Shown here: positions 17,011 to 27,098 of the stretch, piece after piece
Numbering within the stretch: the first letter of the stretch is position 1
Layout of the letters: every line of letters starts with the position of its first letter
Source: a virus
Direction: 5' to 3' (one strand)
Length of the DNA stretch: 59,606 nt
Virus record (IMG/VR): IMGVR_UViG_3300008262_000074
Location: 1-59,606 of that record
The notes under the pieces: model-generated
Seen by the model: the letters and a program-made list of their open reading frames with translations, nothing else
Databases searched by the model: none
Told to the model about the DNA's origin: nothing
Made by a program: the position numbers and the translations under genes

Positions 17011-18231
17011 ATGAGTAAAATTAACATATTGGTACAACCAAATGACCGAGCTGGTTCGGGTAAATATAGATGCGTAGATCCTCACGTGACTTTACAAAAT
17101 AATAATCCAGATGATTTTTTTGTTGAAATTAATGAAAACGTTAATTTTAATGATGATAGCTATTTAAAAAAGTTCCAATTATTCTTTTTCCATAGGGCTC
17201 CAGGCGGTAACTATCTACAGGGTGTTGAGATTATTAAGAAGATTAAGTCATTTGGTGGTAAAGTAATCATTGACTTGGATGACCATTGGAATTTAGACCC
17301 ATCACACGGTTTATATCAAACTTCAAAAAAGAATGATATTCCGCTACACACAATTAATATTGTAAGAGAGGCTGATTTAGTAACAGTTTCAACCCACTTT
17401 TTACAGAAAGAGGTTTTAAAATATAACAAAAAATGCGTTGTATTGGCAAACGCTATAAACCCTAACGAAACACAGTTTAAACCACAACCCAGTCAGTCTG
17501 ATAAATTAAGATTTGGTTGGTTAGGTGGTTCTTCACACGTTAAGGATATCGAATTGTTAAAAGGCGTACCACAAAGATCAAATGAGTACGGTGATAAAAT
17601 GCAAATTGTTTTATGTGGGTATGACACCAGGGGTAAAGTTAAAGCAATACACCCAGAAACTGGTCAGGTTATGGAAAGAGATATGCAACCTGTTGAAACA
17701 ACTTGGTTTATGTACGAAATATTTTTAACAGACCACTTTAAAACCATCAAAGATCAAGAGTACATCAAACATTTATTAAAATTTGATCAAACCCTTAATT
17801 ATGATGATAAGAACATGCCGTATAGAAGAATATGGACTAAATCTATTGATACTTACGCAAAGGGTTATAATGAATTTGATGTGGCTTTAGCGCCATTAAA
17901 CGATAGTTCTTTTAACATGTATAAATCACAATTAAAAGTTATTGAGGCTGGTTTCCATAAAAAGGCTATTATTGCACAAAATTATGGCCCTTACACTATT
18001 GATCTAATTTCTTCAATTGAAAAAGGTGGTGGATTTAACCCAAAAGGTAACGCTTTGTTAGTTGAGCCGAGTAAAAATCACAAACAATGGAGTCAACATA
18101 TCAAAAGATTAATTGATAATCCTAATCTTGTTGAGGATCTTGGTGAAAAATTATACGAAACTGTTAAAGACAGATATGATATAAATTACGTAACAAAATT
18201 GAGAGTTGAAATTTATAAAACATTAATATAA
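17011..18231 (+). CDS. Glycosyltransferase, GT4-like (GT-B fold)
   Basis: 406 residues. The N-terminal half has Rossmann-type strands (around GGKVIIDLDDHW and ADLVTVSTHFL), the middle linker WLGGSSHVKD is typical of GT-B enzymes, and the C-terminal nucleotide-sugar site is suggested by YKSQLKVIEAGFHKKAIIAQ. It would transfer a sugar from a nucleotide donor. It opens a 10-kb sugar block and has a different promoter type from the virion genes. Acceptor unknown: phage protein, DNA or host surface glycan are all possible. Confidence 0.75.
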   Translation: MSKINILVQPNDRAGSGKYRCVDPHVTLQNNNPDDFFVEINENVNFNDDSYLKKFQLFFFHRAPGGNYLQGVEIIKKIKSFGGKVIIDLDDHWNLDPSHGLYQTSKKNDIPLHTINIVREADLVTVSTHFLQKEVLKYNKKCVVLANAINPNETQFKPQPSQSDKLRFGWLGGSSHVKDIELLKGVPQRSNEYGDKMQIVLCGYDTRGKVKAIHPETGQVMERDMQPVETTWFMYEIFLTDHFKTIKDQEYIKHLLKFDQTLNYDDKNMPYRRIWTKSIDTYAKGYNEFDVALAPLNDSSFNMYKSQLKVIEAGFHKKAIIAQNYGPYTIDLISSIEKGGGFNPKGNALLVEPSKNHKQWSQHIKRLIDNPNLVEDLGEKLYETVKDRYDINYVTKLRVEIYKTLI

Positions 18232-18232
18232 C

Positions 18233-18817
18233 ATGAACGATAGATTAGAAAATTTAAACATGGACGATCTTTTTGATGATGAAACCAAAAATGAACTGGA
18301 TAATATCCTAAAACAAACCCAACATATGATGGGTGATTGGGATTATGATCCAAATGACATGACAATTAAATTAAAGGTTTCTTTTATTAATAAATCAAAT
18401 AACCCCGATCCAACTTATGAAAAAGAGGGTGATAGTGGTTTTGATATCAGAGCGAATAATGATAAAACGATTGAAATTGAGCCTGGACACAGAGCTTTAA
18501 TACCAACAGGCTTGTATTTTGAAATACCCATGGGTTATGAATTACAAGTTAGGTCCAGAAGTGGACTTGCATTAAAAAATGGTATTATGGTTTTAAATAG
18601 CCCTGGCACCGTTGATTCTGGTTATAGGGGTGAGGTTGGTGTTATTTTACATAACTCAGATAAATCAGCACCTTTTTATGTTCACAAAGGTGATAGAATA
18701 GCACAAGGTGTTATCGCTGCTGTACAAACAATGGGTAAAACTAAATTTATAAAAACAAACGAACTATCAAGTAGCGACAGAGGTACTGGTGGTTTCGGAT
18801 CAACTGGTATTAATTAA
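18233..18817 (+). CDS. dut: dUTPase
   Basis: 194 residues; hydrolyses dUTP to dUMP and pyrophosphate, keeping uracil out of phage DNA and feeding dTMP synthesis. Five trimeric dUTPase motifs are seen: DSGFDIRAN, RSRSGLALKNG, LNSPGTVDSGYRGEV, KGDRIAQGV and RGTGGFGSTG. An acidic N-terminal extension of about 55 residues precedes the usual 140-residue core. It starts two bases after a glycosyltransferase gene and shares one base with the next. Confidence 0.95.
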   Translation: MNDRLENLNMDDLFDDETKNELDNILKQTQHMMGDWDYDPNDMTIKLKVSFINKSNNPDPTYEKEGDSGFDIRANNDKTIEIEPGHRALIPTGLYFEIPMGYELQVRSRSGLALKNGIMVLNSPGTVDSGYRGEVGVILHNSDKSAPFYVHKGDRIAQGVIAAVQTMGKTKFIKTNELSSSDRGTGGFGSTGIN

Positions 18818-19122
18818 TGGTAGTATTTAAAGATCAAATAAAAGCTTATAAAGCGATCACACAAGATATCTTAAACCAGATAGAATATAAAACTGTTTGG
18901 TCTGGTAAAAGAATTGAGGTGGGTGATAAAGTTTTGTACGCATTTGTATACCCTTTAAATTCAGAGGACTATAAATTAGCAACGTTCCTTGAACGTGAAT
19001 TAGATGAAGTTAACCAAATCTTCACCTATGTACAAACAATAAAAGGTATTATACCTGTATTAAAATATAAAAATGATAATCTTGTGAGAGATTTAATCAT
19101 AGAGGAAGAGGATGAGTCATAA
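18817..19122 (+). CDS. Hypothetical protein
   Basis: 101 residues, starting inside the dUTPase stop codon and overlapping the next gene by 11 bases. Contains a small beta-rich segment (WSGKRIEVGDKVLYAFVYPL) resembling an SH3-like barrel. No family recognised. Confidence 0.5.
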   Translation: MVVFKDQIKAYKAITQDILNQIEYKTVWSGKRIEVGDKVLYAFVYPLNSEDYKLATFLERELDEVNQIFTYVQTIKGIIPVLKYKNDNLVRDLIIEEEDES

Positions 19123-20548
19123 AATTAGTATCGTTTTCTCAACGAGAAAAATAGAAAATAGTTTCATTGAACATGTTAAAAAAACATGTATGTATAAGGG
19201 TGTTGAAGTTTTGCCTTATGAAAATAAGGGTGAATATTCTTTAACCGAAATATATAATAAGGGTTTAAACGAGGCATCAAGCGATATTGTTATTTTTTGT
19301 CATGACGATATCTTGTTTGAAACAAAAAATTGGGGTGAAAAAGTTTTAAAAGCTTTTGAAAAAAACCCTGAATATGGTATTCTTGGTGTTGCTGGTACTA
19401 ACCACATGATTAGTGGTATGTGGTGGGAAGTGCGTAATGCGATGCATGGAACTGTTAAACATACCGATGGTGTAAAAACATGGACAAACAAATACTCCGC
19501 AAATTACGGCAACCAATTAAAAGAAATGGTTGCTGTTGACGGTTTATTTATTGCTGTTAATAAGGCCAAAATAGAAAATGTTTTTGATGATAGATTTAAA
19601 GGTTTTCATTTTTATGATATATCATTTTGTTTATCAAACCATATTAACGGTGTCAATATTGGGTTAATATCAAATATAACAATATTACATAAATCTGTTG
19701 GCCAAGTTAATGAACAATGGATGGAAAATAAAACTTTGTTTGAAGAAATATATGGCGATAAATTACCTATTTGTTTAAACGAAGAAACAAAACATATTAT
19801 CTTCGATAAAGAATTACCAAAGATTGATATGCATGTTCTTTGTTGGAATGAGGAAAAGATTATACCATACTTCTTAAATCACTATGAAAATTTTGTTACA
19901 AACATTATTGTTTACGATAATAAATCAAATGATAACACCAATAAACTTTTAAAAGCGCACCCAAAGGTTACTATTATACCTTATGACACAAATGGGGAAA
20001 TAAGAGATGACGCTTATCTTCAAATAAAAAACAACGCCTGGAAAAATTCAATCGGTAAAGCTGATATTGTTATAGTTTGCGATATGGATGAATTTTTGTA
20101 TGCGGAAGATTTTAAATCAGCGATTATTGAGTTTAATAACAGCGATGCCACGATAGTTAAACCAACTGGGTATGATATGATTGTTTCTGATTTTAATTTT
20201 GATTATACAAATAAATTAACAGACCTTGTTAAAACTGGTTATAAAAACAACCTCTTTGATAAGATGGTTATGTTTAAGACAAAAAACATAACTGATATGA
20301 ATTATAACGGTGGTTGTCACGTAGCGGCACCTAGAGGTAACAAAGTTAGTCTATTTGAAAATAAATTCTTATTACTACATTATAAAAGACTTGGGTTAAA
20401 ATATTTTTTAAATAAAATGTCTGCTTACAGAAAAAGGTTAAGTGATTTTAATAAAAAATATAAGCTTGGTTATGAATATGAATTTGATAACAATAAACAT
20501 ACCGAAGATTTTAATGAGTCTTTAAATAAAATAGTTGAGGTTATTTAA
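19112..20548 (+). CDS. Two-domain glycosyltransferase (GT2-like)
   Basis: 478 residues. Domain 1 (about 1-225) starts KISIVFSTRKIENS and has a family-2-like acidic site FCHDDILF plus an aromatic acceptor loop (MISGMWWEVRNAM). Domain 2 (about 235-450) starts MHVLCWNEEKIIPYFLNHY and has the DxD-type motif VVCDMDEFLY. The fusion suggests a bifunctional enzyme adding two sugars in sequence. Acceptor not known. Overlaps the preceding gene by 11 bases. Confidence 0.75.
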   Translation: MSHKISIVFSTRKIENSFIEHVKKTCMYKGVEVLPYENKGEYSLTEIYNKGLNEASSDIVIFCHDDILFETKNWGEKVLKAFEKNPEYGILGVAGTNHMISGMWWEVRNAMHGTVKHTDGVKTWTNKYSANYGNQLKEMVAVDGLFIAVNKAKIENVFDDRFKGFHFYDISFCLSNHINGVNIGLISNITILHKSVGQVNEQWMENKTLFEEIYGDKLPICLNEETKHIIFDKELPKIDMHVLCWNEEKIIPYFLNHYENFVTNIIVYDNKSNDNTNKLLKAHPKVTIIPYDTNGEIRDDAYLQIKNNAWKNSIGKADIVIVCDMDEFLYAEDFKSAIIEFNNSDATIVKPTGYDMIVSDFNFDYTNKLTDLVKTGYKNNLFDKMVMFKTKNITDMNYNGGCHVAAPRGNKVSLFENKFLLLHYKRLGLKYFLNKMSAYRKRLSDFNKKYKLGYEYEFDNNKHTEDFNESLNKIVEVI

Positions 20549-20581
20549 GTTTAGCAACTATTTAATTTAAAAAAATATTGT

Positions 20582-21589
20582 ATGGGATTTTTTAGGATAA
20601 AAAAAAGAGTAAAGACTGATAATAATTCTGAGGTCAATACCGTTGATTTTAATAATGAAAGTGATGACATTGTGGAAGAAAGATTACCTGAAACGCAAAA
20701 ATCTTCAATCAGAAAAAAATATACAGGTGATAACACTGGTGAACCATACATGAGTAAGCAACCAAAAATTATTAAAGTAGAAACCGAAAAACCTATAAAT
20801 AAGTTTTTTAAGAAGAATGATCGTATTATAGATTATTCAATGCCAGATATAACTGAAACGTTTGGTGTTATCGATAACATTAATAAAGTAAAACCTTACC
20901 CTTTTAGACAAAGAAGATTAGCGGTCTTTATACATATGTATTACCCAGATTTATGGGATACACTAGATTCATACTTAAATAATATCAGGTGTGATTTTGA
21001 TTTATATGTTAATATTGTTATAGATAACTATGATCAAGAAACTGTGTATAAAATAATTGACAAATACCCAAATGCTAAAATAATAAAAAATATTAATAAA
21101 GGTAGGGATATCGGTGGGTTAATAACGATGTCAAAATATATTATTAAAAATCAGTATGACTCCATATATTTTATACACACAAAGAAAAGCCCGCATTTAA
21201 AAAGTGGTCATGTTTGGAGAACTGATATGTTAAACACTTTAATGGGTAGTGAAACAAAAATAACTAATTTTATAAAAGATATAAGATATAACGATGTTGG
21301 TTTAATAGCACCTGGATTATATCTGACAAAATCAATGGGTAGTAACTACAATAACCTAAAAAGACTTTTAAATTTATATGAAATCGAATATGATTTAAAT
21401 AATTTAGAGTTTTCGGCTGGAACTTTTTTCTTATGTAGTGCGGAATTAATTGAAGAAATAGGTTCATTAATGGATTTATCTTATTTTGAAGACGGTTCTG
21501 ATTTAGATGGGCAGATGGCTCATGCTTTTGAAAGATTTTTACCTATACTAATAACAAAGAAAATTAATAAAACAACAAAATATGTCTAA
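20582..21589 (+). CDS. RgpF-like polysaccharide biosynthesis protein
   Basis: 335 residues. After a polar N-terminal 95 residues, the core RLAVFIHMYYPDLWDTLDSY, KGRDIGGLITMSKY and FIHTKKSPH followed by WR matches the rhamnan-synthesis F family, a set of sugar-transfer enzymes making rhamnose-rich polysaccharides. Its end overlaps the following WbsX-like gene by 8 bases. Confidence 0.75.
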   Translation: MGFFRIKKRVKTDNNSEVNTVDFNNESDDIVEERLPETQKSSIRKKYTGDNTGEPYMSKQPKIIKVETEKPINKFFKKNDRIIDYSMPDITETFGVIDNINKVKPYPFRQRRLAVFIHMYYPDLWDTLDSYLNNIRCDFDLYVNIVIDNYDQETVYKIIDKYPNAKIIKNINKGRDIGGLITMSKYIIKNQYDSIYFIHTKKSPHLKSGHVWRTDMLNTLMGSETKITNFIKDIRYNDVGLIAPGLYLTKSMGSNYNNLKRLLNLYEIEYDLNNLEFSAGTFFLCSAELIEEIGSLMDLSYFEDGSDLDGQMAHAFERFLPILITKKINKTTKYV

Positions 21590-22664
21590 GCCAAAAATTA
21601 TTTGTTTTTATTTACCACAATTCCATCCTTTTGACGAAAACGATACTTTTTGGGGGCGTGGTTTTACCGAGTGGAATAATTTATATGATGTAAAAACATT
21701 TCACAAAGACCAAAAATTTATGAGAACATCATATGAATTTGGGGATTATGATTTAAGAAGTTATAAAGTTAGAAAAAGACATGCTGAATTAGCTAAAGAG
21801 CATGGTATTGACGGTTTTTGTCTTTACCATTATTGGTTTTATGGGCACCCAGGTAATAAAGTTATGTACGAAGTTGCGGAAAGGATGTTAGAAGACGGTG
21901 AACCAAACATAAATTTTTGTTTTGAATGGGCAAATGAACCGTGGACAAAAACATGGGATGGGATGGAGAAAAACTATCTGATTAAACAAGAGTATGGTTC
22001 TGAAAAAGACTGGACCGAACATTTTAATTATTTACTTAAGTTTTTTAAACATAAAAATTACATAAAAGTGGATAATAAACCAATGTTTCTTGTTTATAGA
22101 ATGGAGCATTTTAAAGAGTTTGATAAATTTAAAGATTTTTTTAATCAACTGGCTATAAAAGAAGGTTTTGACGGAATTATTTTTTCACAAACATTAAACC
22201 ATTTTAACCAGGATGGTAGTAATTATGGTGTTAATAAAAACGCTGATGCTTATATTGAATACCACCCAATGTTCATAAATAGGTTTTCTAAACCAGAACC
22301 AGAAAGCAATGAAAAAGCGACAATTTTTTATGCGCCAAAAAAATGGGAAAAAATTGTTAAATTTAAAAAACCAGAAGAAATTGGTGACAAGCCGTACATA
22401 CGTGGTTTTTATAGCGGTTGGGATTCTTCGCCAAGAGCTAAGAATAGATCGGCTACTATTGATCTTTACAATGACCCAAAAACCTTTGAATTTTATTTAA
22501 AACAACAAATAGAAAATGTTGTTGAAGATAACAACGAACCGTATAATTATTTATTTATTTTTGCCTGGAATGAGTGGGGTGAAGGTGCGGTAATTGAACC
22601 AAGTGATTTATACGGAAATCAATATTTACTTGCTATAAAAAATTCATTGAATGGCGTTAAATAA
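21582..22664 (+). CDS. WbsX-like glycosyltransferase/glycoside hydrolase-fold protein
   Basis: 360 residues: ICFYLPQFHPFDENDTFWG, GFTEWNNLYD, a GIDGFCLYHYWFYG loop, FCFEWANEPW and FAWNEWGEGAVIEP. This is the WbsX family found in O-antigen and rhamnan loci, with a GH99-like barrel and acidic residues in the ANEPW and NEWGEG loops. It is often a partner of RgpF-like domains, as here. It probably builds or trims a phage-specified glycan. Confidence 0.85.
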   Translation: MSKPKIICFYLPQFHPFDENDTFWGRGFTEWNNLYDVKTFHKDQKFMRTSYEFGDYDLRSYKVRKRHAELAKEHGIDGFCLYHYWFYGHPGNKVMYEVAERMLEDGEPNINFCFEWANEPWTKTWDGMEKNYLIKQEYGSEKDWTEHFNYLLKFFKHKNYIKVDNKPMFLVYRMEHFKEFDKFKDFFNQLAIKEGFDGIIFSQTLNHFNQDGSNYGVNKNADAYIEYHPMFINRFSKPEPESNEKATIFYAPKKWEKIVKFKKPEEIGDKPYIRGFYSGWDSSPRAKNRSATIDLYNDPKTFEFYLKQQIENVVEDNNEPYNYLFIFAWNEWGEGAVIEPSDLYGNQYLLAIKNSLNGVK

Positions 22665-23292
22665 AGTCTGCATAATATCATTAAAATATTTAGAACCGTA
22701 TTGGGAGTCAACGCAAAAAAATATAGTTGACTCGAAATTGCCAGTAATATACGTTGACAGGGGTGGTGTTGGCTCAATGACAACAGCTTTTAATAGTTGC
22801 ATACCAAAATTACACGAATTGTTTAATGATAATTTACCAGAATATTTGTTTTTTGTAACAAATAATAATTTTACATTAGATACTATTAATAGATTAGTTG
22901 AATCAATGGATAGTACAGGTTTTGCTGCAATACACCCAACACATGATAGTGATCACCCATCTCATGTGAATAATAAATCTGGACAAGTTATTGAAACAAA
23001 ATACATTGAGTGGACATCACCAATTGTTAGAACTGATTTGTTTTTAAAATATCCTTTAAATGAAAATTATCATTATTGGTTTTTTGATTTGGTTTGGAGT
23101 TTTGAAATCAAAAAGCTTGGTTATAAAATTGGTGTCGATCATGGCGCTTTTGTTGATCACAGGTATCTTGTGAAAGATTTATCAAACCCAATATCCAAAA
23201 AAAGAAAAGAATTAAGAGACGCTAGAAATGCTATTGAATATCAAATACTAAATAAGGATTATGGTAATAATTGGCAATTAATTCTTATGTAA
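22651..23292 (+). CDS. Small glycosyltransferase-like protein (GT2-like)
   Basis: 213 residues, overlapping the previous gene by 14 bases. N-terminal strand KVCIISLKY, a GGVGSMTTAFNSCI helix and a YLFFVTNNNF strand fit a reduced GT-A fold, but the usual DxD motif is not obvious (NNNF occupies that place). The C-terminal part has WSFEIKKLGYKIGVDHGAFV, like the acceptor region of family 2 enzymes. Possibly inactive or with an unusual metal site. Confidence 0.55.
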   Translation: MALNKVCIISLKYLEPYWESTQKNIVDSKLPVIYVDRGGVGSMTTAFNSCIPKLHELFNDNLPEYLFFVTNNNFTLDTINRLVESMDSTGFAAIHPTHDSDHPSHVNNKSGQVIETKYIEWTSPIVRTDLFLKYPLNENYHYWFFDLVWSFEIKKLGYKIGVDHGAFVDHRYLVKDLSNPISKKRKELRDARNAIEYQILNKDYGNNWQLILM

Positions 23293-23302
23293 ATAAATTT
23301 AG

Positions 23303-23740
23303 ATGGAAGTAACAAAAATATTAATTGATTTTGATGGTGTCTTAACGGATGGTAAGATATATTATACACACAATGGTGAACAGTTTAAAGGTACCAACAC
23401 ACGTGATGTTAGGGCTATTAGGGAATTAATATCATATGGATATGATGTTATTATATTAACTGCAAGTAGTTGGCCAGGTTCAGAAACTTTCGCCAAAAAA
23501 ACGGGATCGGAGATTGTTATATCAAAGGATAAAAAACTTTTTGCCGACCAGTTAAACGAAAAATTTATTGCTGTTGGTGATGATGTCTGGGATCTTGGTT
23601 TAATAGAAAAATCAGAAAGATTCTTCGCACCAAAAGATTGCGATAGGGCAATTCGTTATAGTAGTAATAAAATTGAAATACTTAACTGTAAAGGCGGTGA
23701 AGGCGTTATAGCCGAACTGGTATGGTTATTATGTAAATAA
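23303..23740 (+). CDS. HAD phosphatase, KdsC-like
   Basis: 145 residues with the C0-type HAD layout of KdsC: catalytic ILIDFDGVLTDG (D9, D11), ILTASSWPG (motif II), a Lys in SKDKKLFADQL, and the acidic loop AVGDDVWDLGL. KdsC removes phosphate from Kdo-8-phosphate; related enzymes act on sialic-acid-like 9-phosphates. In this sugar block it probably makes a free sugar precursor for the neighbouring transferases. The substrate cannot be read from the sequence. Confidence 0.8.
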   Translation: MEVTKILIDFDGVLTDGKIYYTHNGEQFKGTNTRDVRAIRELISYGYDVIILTASSWPGSETFAKKTGSEIVISKDKKLFADQLNEKFIAVGDDVWDLGLIEKSERFFAPKDCDRAIRYSSNKIEILNCKGGEGVIAELVWLLCK

Positions 23741-23759
23741 ATAAAAACAAAAAAAATCT

Positions 23760-24524
23760 ATGAACACAAACAAAACAAAAACATCTTCTAGAAGAACAAG
23801 AAAAAAATTAACACCTGAAGAGGAGTATGAAGCTTTTGAGGCTATTAACAGAGCGCATAGCGGCAACGTTCTTGATAAGATGAAAATTGACATCAAGTGT
23901 AAAACACAAAATCAAAAAAAATTAGTAACTGAAATAAAAAACAAAGAGATTGTTATTTGTTCTGGGTTACCAGGTACTGGTAAAACCTTCTTATCTTGCG
24001 CTGTAGCGCTAGAACTCCTTAAGACTGACCCTAAATACCGAAAAATTGTTATCGTTAAATCTGTAACAACTTTGAAAGATGAGGAGATTGGGTTTTTAAA
24101 AGGTACTATGAAAGAAAAGATGGAACCATTTATGTACTCATTTATGCATAATTTTGAAAAAGTGGTTGGTAGACATAATGTCGAGCTTTTAAGGGCTAAT
24201 AATATGATTGAGGAAATGCCTATTGCTTATATGAGAGGTATTAATATTGATAACTCAATCACAATTATTGACGAGGCCCAAAACATCTCAATTGATAATA
24301 TTAGAACTATTATGACCAGACTTGGTGAGAATTCTAAAATGATATTCTTGGGTGACGAGAATCAAATTGATATGAAAAAGAAGGGTGAAAGTTCTTTAAA
24401 TTTCATTATCCAAAAATTTAGCGATTTTGACGAAGTTGGTACAATTACTTTGGGTGAGGATGATGTTGTTAGAAACCCGCTAATTAAAAAAATCGAAAAA
24501 ATATTTAACGAAAGTAAAATGTAG
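23760..24524 (+). CDS. phoH: PhoH-like ATPase
   Basis: 254 residues with P-loop GLPGTGKT (69-76), the PhoH signature EEIGFLKGTMKEKMEPF, then YMRGINIDNSITIIDEAQN as Walker B, and IFLGDENQID. PhoH-like ATPases are widespread in large phages; a role in RNA or phosphate-stress metabolism is suspected but unsettled. A basic N-terminal tail of about 20 residues precedes the core. It lies between sugar genes and a HAD-like gene. Confidence 0.9.
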   Translation: MNTNKTKTSSRRTRKKLTPEEEYEAFEAINRAHSGNVLDKMKIDIKCKTQNQKKLVTEIKNKEIVICSGLPGTGKTFLSCAVALELLKTDPKYRKIVIVKSVTTLKDEEIGFLKGTMKEKMEPFMYSFMHNFEKVVGRHNVELLRANNMIEEMPIAYMRGINIDNSITIIDEAQNISIDNIRTIMTRLGENSKMIFLGDENQIDMKKKGESSLNFIIQKFSDFDEVGTITLGEDDVVRNPLIKKIEKIFNESKM

Positions 24525-24576
24525 ACTTTATTTTAGGCTGAAACCATGTTATTTTTATACAAAAATAATCCATAAT

Positions 24577-25212
24577 ATGGTAATAGGTATTACGATAAAT
24601 AACATTTTAAGAGAACACGTTAGTAAGTTAAAGGATTTATATGAATTTGAGTTTGAAAAAGAACCTATTTTACCTATAAATCCTTTTGACTTATCTAAAT
24701 CATTCCCAGATATTGAGGGTGAAACTGTTGACACAAATTTTGAAGTTGACAAAGAATTGGAGCTGTCCGAAAATAAAAAAGACACTTCTTTTAATTTAAG
24801 TAGATTCATGTATGAAGATGCGTGTTTTGAAGTATTTGGCCGTGTTGAGGAGAGCCAACCTGGGATTATTAAACAGATATCCGATTTTTCAAATAAAAAC
24901 AAAATAAAAATCGTTTTATTGAATAACGAGAGTCAAAGATCCAAATCAGCCACACTATTTTTTCTAAGTAAAAATTATTACAATCTTGAGCAAATAATCT
25001 TCCCAAGTAAGTGGAAAGATTTTTGGTCGCATTGCGATGTTTTGGTTACAGATAACCCTAAACTGTTAAAAACCAAACCAAAGGATAAAATATCGATAAA
25101 ATACAAAAATGATTTTAATGTTGACATTAAATCAGATTATACTATAATTAACATTGAAGAATTATTTAAAATCCTAAAAAAATTAAAGAAAGAACAAAAT
25201 GGAAAAAACTAA
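24577..25212 (+). CDS. HAD/5'-nucleotidase-like protein, possibly degenerate
   Basis: 211 residues. The start VIGITINNILREHVSKLKDL and the late segment WSHCDVLVTDNPKLLKTKP match the ends of a HAD-type nucleotidase fold, but the usual nucleophile pair DxD is replaced by T-I-N-N, so catalysis is doubtful. The middle is acidic. An inverted repeat (TTATTTTT/AAAAATAA, 24549-24568) lies upstream. The end overlaps the next gene by 14 bases. Confidence 0.4.
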   Translation: MVIGITINNILREHVSKLKDLYEFEFEKEPILPINPFDLSKSFPDIEGETVDTNFEVDKELELSENKKDTSFNLSRFMYEDACFEVFGRVEESQPGIIKQISDFSNKNKIKIVLLNNESQRSKSATLFFLSKNYYNLEQIIFPSKWKDFWSHCDVLVTDNPKLLKTKPKDKISIKYKNDFNVDIKSDYTIINIEELFKILKKLKKEQNGKN

Positions 25213-26281
25213 CGAAATAGTTAAAAACATTGAATCAGCTATAAGTAAGATTCAAAACAAAGAACAAAAAATTGTTTTTTTGGTCCCAGACACTAAGGGT
25301 AATGCTAAATCAAGCGTTATTCACTTATATAAGCAAGCGTTAACACTTAAAAACTTAGGTTATAACGTTAGTATGCTACACGAAAAAAATGACTACATTA
25401 AAGTTGGGTCATGGTTAACGCCAGAATGCGATGAACTAGAGCATCTATCAATCGAAGATAACAATTTGGTTGTTGGTGCGTCAGATTTTATTATTGTACC
25501 AGAGGTGTACGGTAGTGTTTTTGAACAAATAAATAAAATGCCTTTAGAGAAAGTTATTTACGTACAATCATTTGATTACATGCTTGAAGCTTTTGCTCCT
25601 GGTAAATCTTGGGTTGATTTAGGTGCTGAGGAATGTATCACAACATCAAACACACTTAAAACAATGATTGAAGATACGGTTCCAGTTGAAGATGTTCAAT
25701 TTATTGAACCAGCTATTTCAAACGAAACTTTCAATTTAAACGACAAACCGCAAAAACCTATTATTGCAATATATTGTCGTGAAGCTAGAAAAGCGGCTAA
25801 AATGATTAAGTCGTTTTACTTAAAATATCCAATCTACAGGTTTGTTTCTTTTAAAGATATGCACACAATGCCACAGGATACTTTTGCTAAGAACTTAAAG
25901 GAATGTTGTGTTTCTATATGGATTGATGATGACTCATCATTTGGTAGATACCCAGTTGAATCAATTAAATGTAATGTACCTGTTATCGGTAAAGTACCTA
26001 ATATTATCCCAGAGTGGATGACAGATGAAAATGGGGTTTGGGTTTATGACGAAAATCAAATACCTGAAATTTTATCTAGTTACATTAAAAATTGGTTAGA
26101 AGATACTTTACCAGAAAATTTATTAAATGTGGCAAAAACTGTCGATGGTAGATATACTGAAGAGACTTTTGAAAAAAGTACTAAAGAGGTTTATGAATAT
26201 CTTTTTAACAAGAAAATTTCAAAACTAGAAACAATAAAAGAAAATTTTAAAAAAGACCTAGAACAAAATGAACAAAACTAA
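25199..26281 (+). CDS. Glycosyltransferase, GT4-like
   Basis: 360 residues. N-terminal strand KIVFLVPDTKGNAKSSV with a helix and GYNVSMLHEK, a central VIYVQSFDYMLEAFAPG loop, and a C-terminal FGRYPVESIKCNVPVIGKVP segment in which the Glu sits where GT4 enzymes bind the nucleotide sugar. Overlaps its neighbours by 14 bases on each side, so all three are probably translated as a coupled set. Confidence 0.7.
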   Translation: MEKTNEIVKNIESAISKIQNKEQKIVFLVPDTKGNAKSSVIHLYKQALTLKNLGYNVSMLHEKNDYIKVGSWLTPECDELEHLSIEDNNLVVGASDFIIVPEVYGSVFEQINKMPLEKVIYVQSFDYMLEAFAPGKSWVDLGAEECITTSNTLKTMIEDTVPVEDVQFIEPAISNETFNLNDKPQKPIIAIYCREARKAAKMIKSFYLKYPIYRFVSFKDMHTMPQDTFAKNLKECCVSIWIDDDSSFGRYPVESIKCNVPVIGKVPNIIPEWMTDENGVWVYDENQIPEILSSYIKNWLEDTLPENLLNVAKTVDGRYTEETFEKSTKEVYEYLFNKKISKLETIKENFKKDLEQNEQN

Positions 26282-27098
26282 TTTAACCGTTATAATTCCC
26301 GTACACTCAGTTGCTGATATTGGGAAACAAAAATTTGATGATTTATTCGATATAGCTTTATCATCAATCAGTAGAAATGAAACCAAACCAGAAAAGGTAT
26401 TAATTGTAAGATGTAATTGCGTTGAAGTTGACGCTAAGTTAGAATCAATGGATTTTTCAAAATACGATTTGAACGTTGAAGTCATAGCAAATGATGGGGA
26501 TACCGACTATCAAAGTCAAATAAATTACGCAGCAAAGCATGTTGACACAGAATACATGTCGATCTTAGAGTTTGATGATGAGGTATCAAAAACATGGTAT
26601 GGTAACGTTAAAACACATATTGAAGCTTATCCAGAAGTTGATATGTTTTTACCTATTGTTAATGATGTTTCTGAAGATAACAGTTTTATAGGTTTATCAA
26701 ATGAAGCTGTCTGGGCCTACAACTTTACCGAATCACTTGGTAATGTTGATTTAGAATGTTTATTGGAATACCCAAACATCAGTCTTTGTGGTATGGTTAT
26801 TAAAACAGCTGTTTTTAACGAAATTAACGGGTTTAAACAAATTAAGTTAACATTTAATTATGAATTTTTGTTACGTTTTCATAAAAACGGACATAAATCA
26901 ATGGTTATTCCAAAAATTGGTTACAAACATGTTAACATGAGACAAGAATCATTGTTCTGGTTATATAAAAACAGTGAAGCTGTTGAATATAAAATGGACC
27001 CTAAACAAGCTTTATTTTGGATGGAAACCGCTAAAAAAGAATATTTGTTTAACGATGATAGGTATATAATATATGAGGAAAATGAAGTTAGTGAATAA
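26268..27098 (+). CDS. Glycosyltransferase, GT2-like (GT-A fold)
   Basis: 276 residues with the family 2 start NLTVIIPVHSVAD, the DYQSQINYAAKHV helix, and the metal site region YMSILEFDDEVSKTWY. The C-terminal part has FNYEFLLRFHKNGHKSMVI typical of the acceptor side. It ends the first sugar block; its stop overlaps the late sigma gene by one base. Confidence 0.8.
   Translation: MNKTNLTVIIPVHSVADIGKQKFDDLFDIALSSISRNETKPEKVLIVRCNCVEVDAKLESMDFSKYDLNVEVIANDGDTDYQSQINYAAKHVDTEYMSILEFDDEVSKTWYGNVKTHIEAYPEVDMFLPIVNDVSEDNSFIGLSNEAVWAYNFTESLGNVDLECLLEYPNISLCGMVIKTAVFNEINGFKQIKLTFNYEFLLRFHKNGHKSMVIPKIGYKHVNMRQESLFWLYKNSEAVEYKMDPKQALFWMETAKKEYLFNDDRYIIYEENEVSE

Noticed and set aside
18817-19122. Assigning the 101-residue gene after dUTPase to a nucleotide-metabolism family
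   Set aside because: No motif supports it; only its position next to the dUTPase gene suggested the idea.
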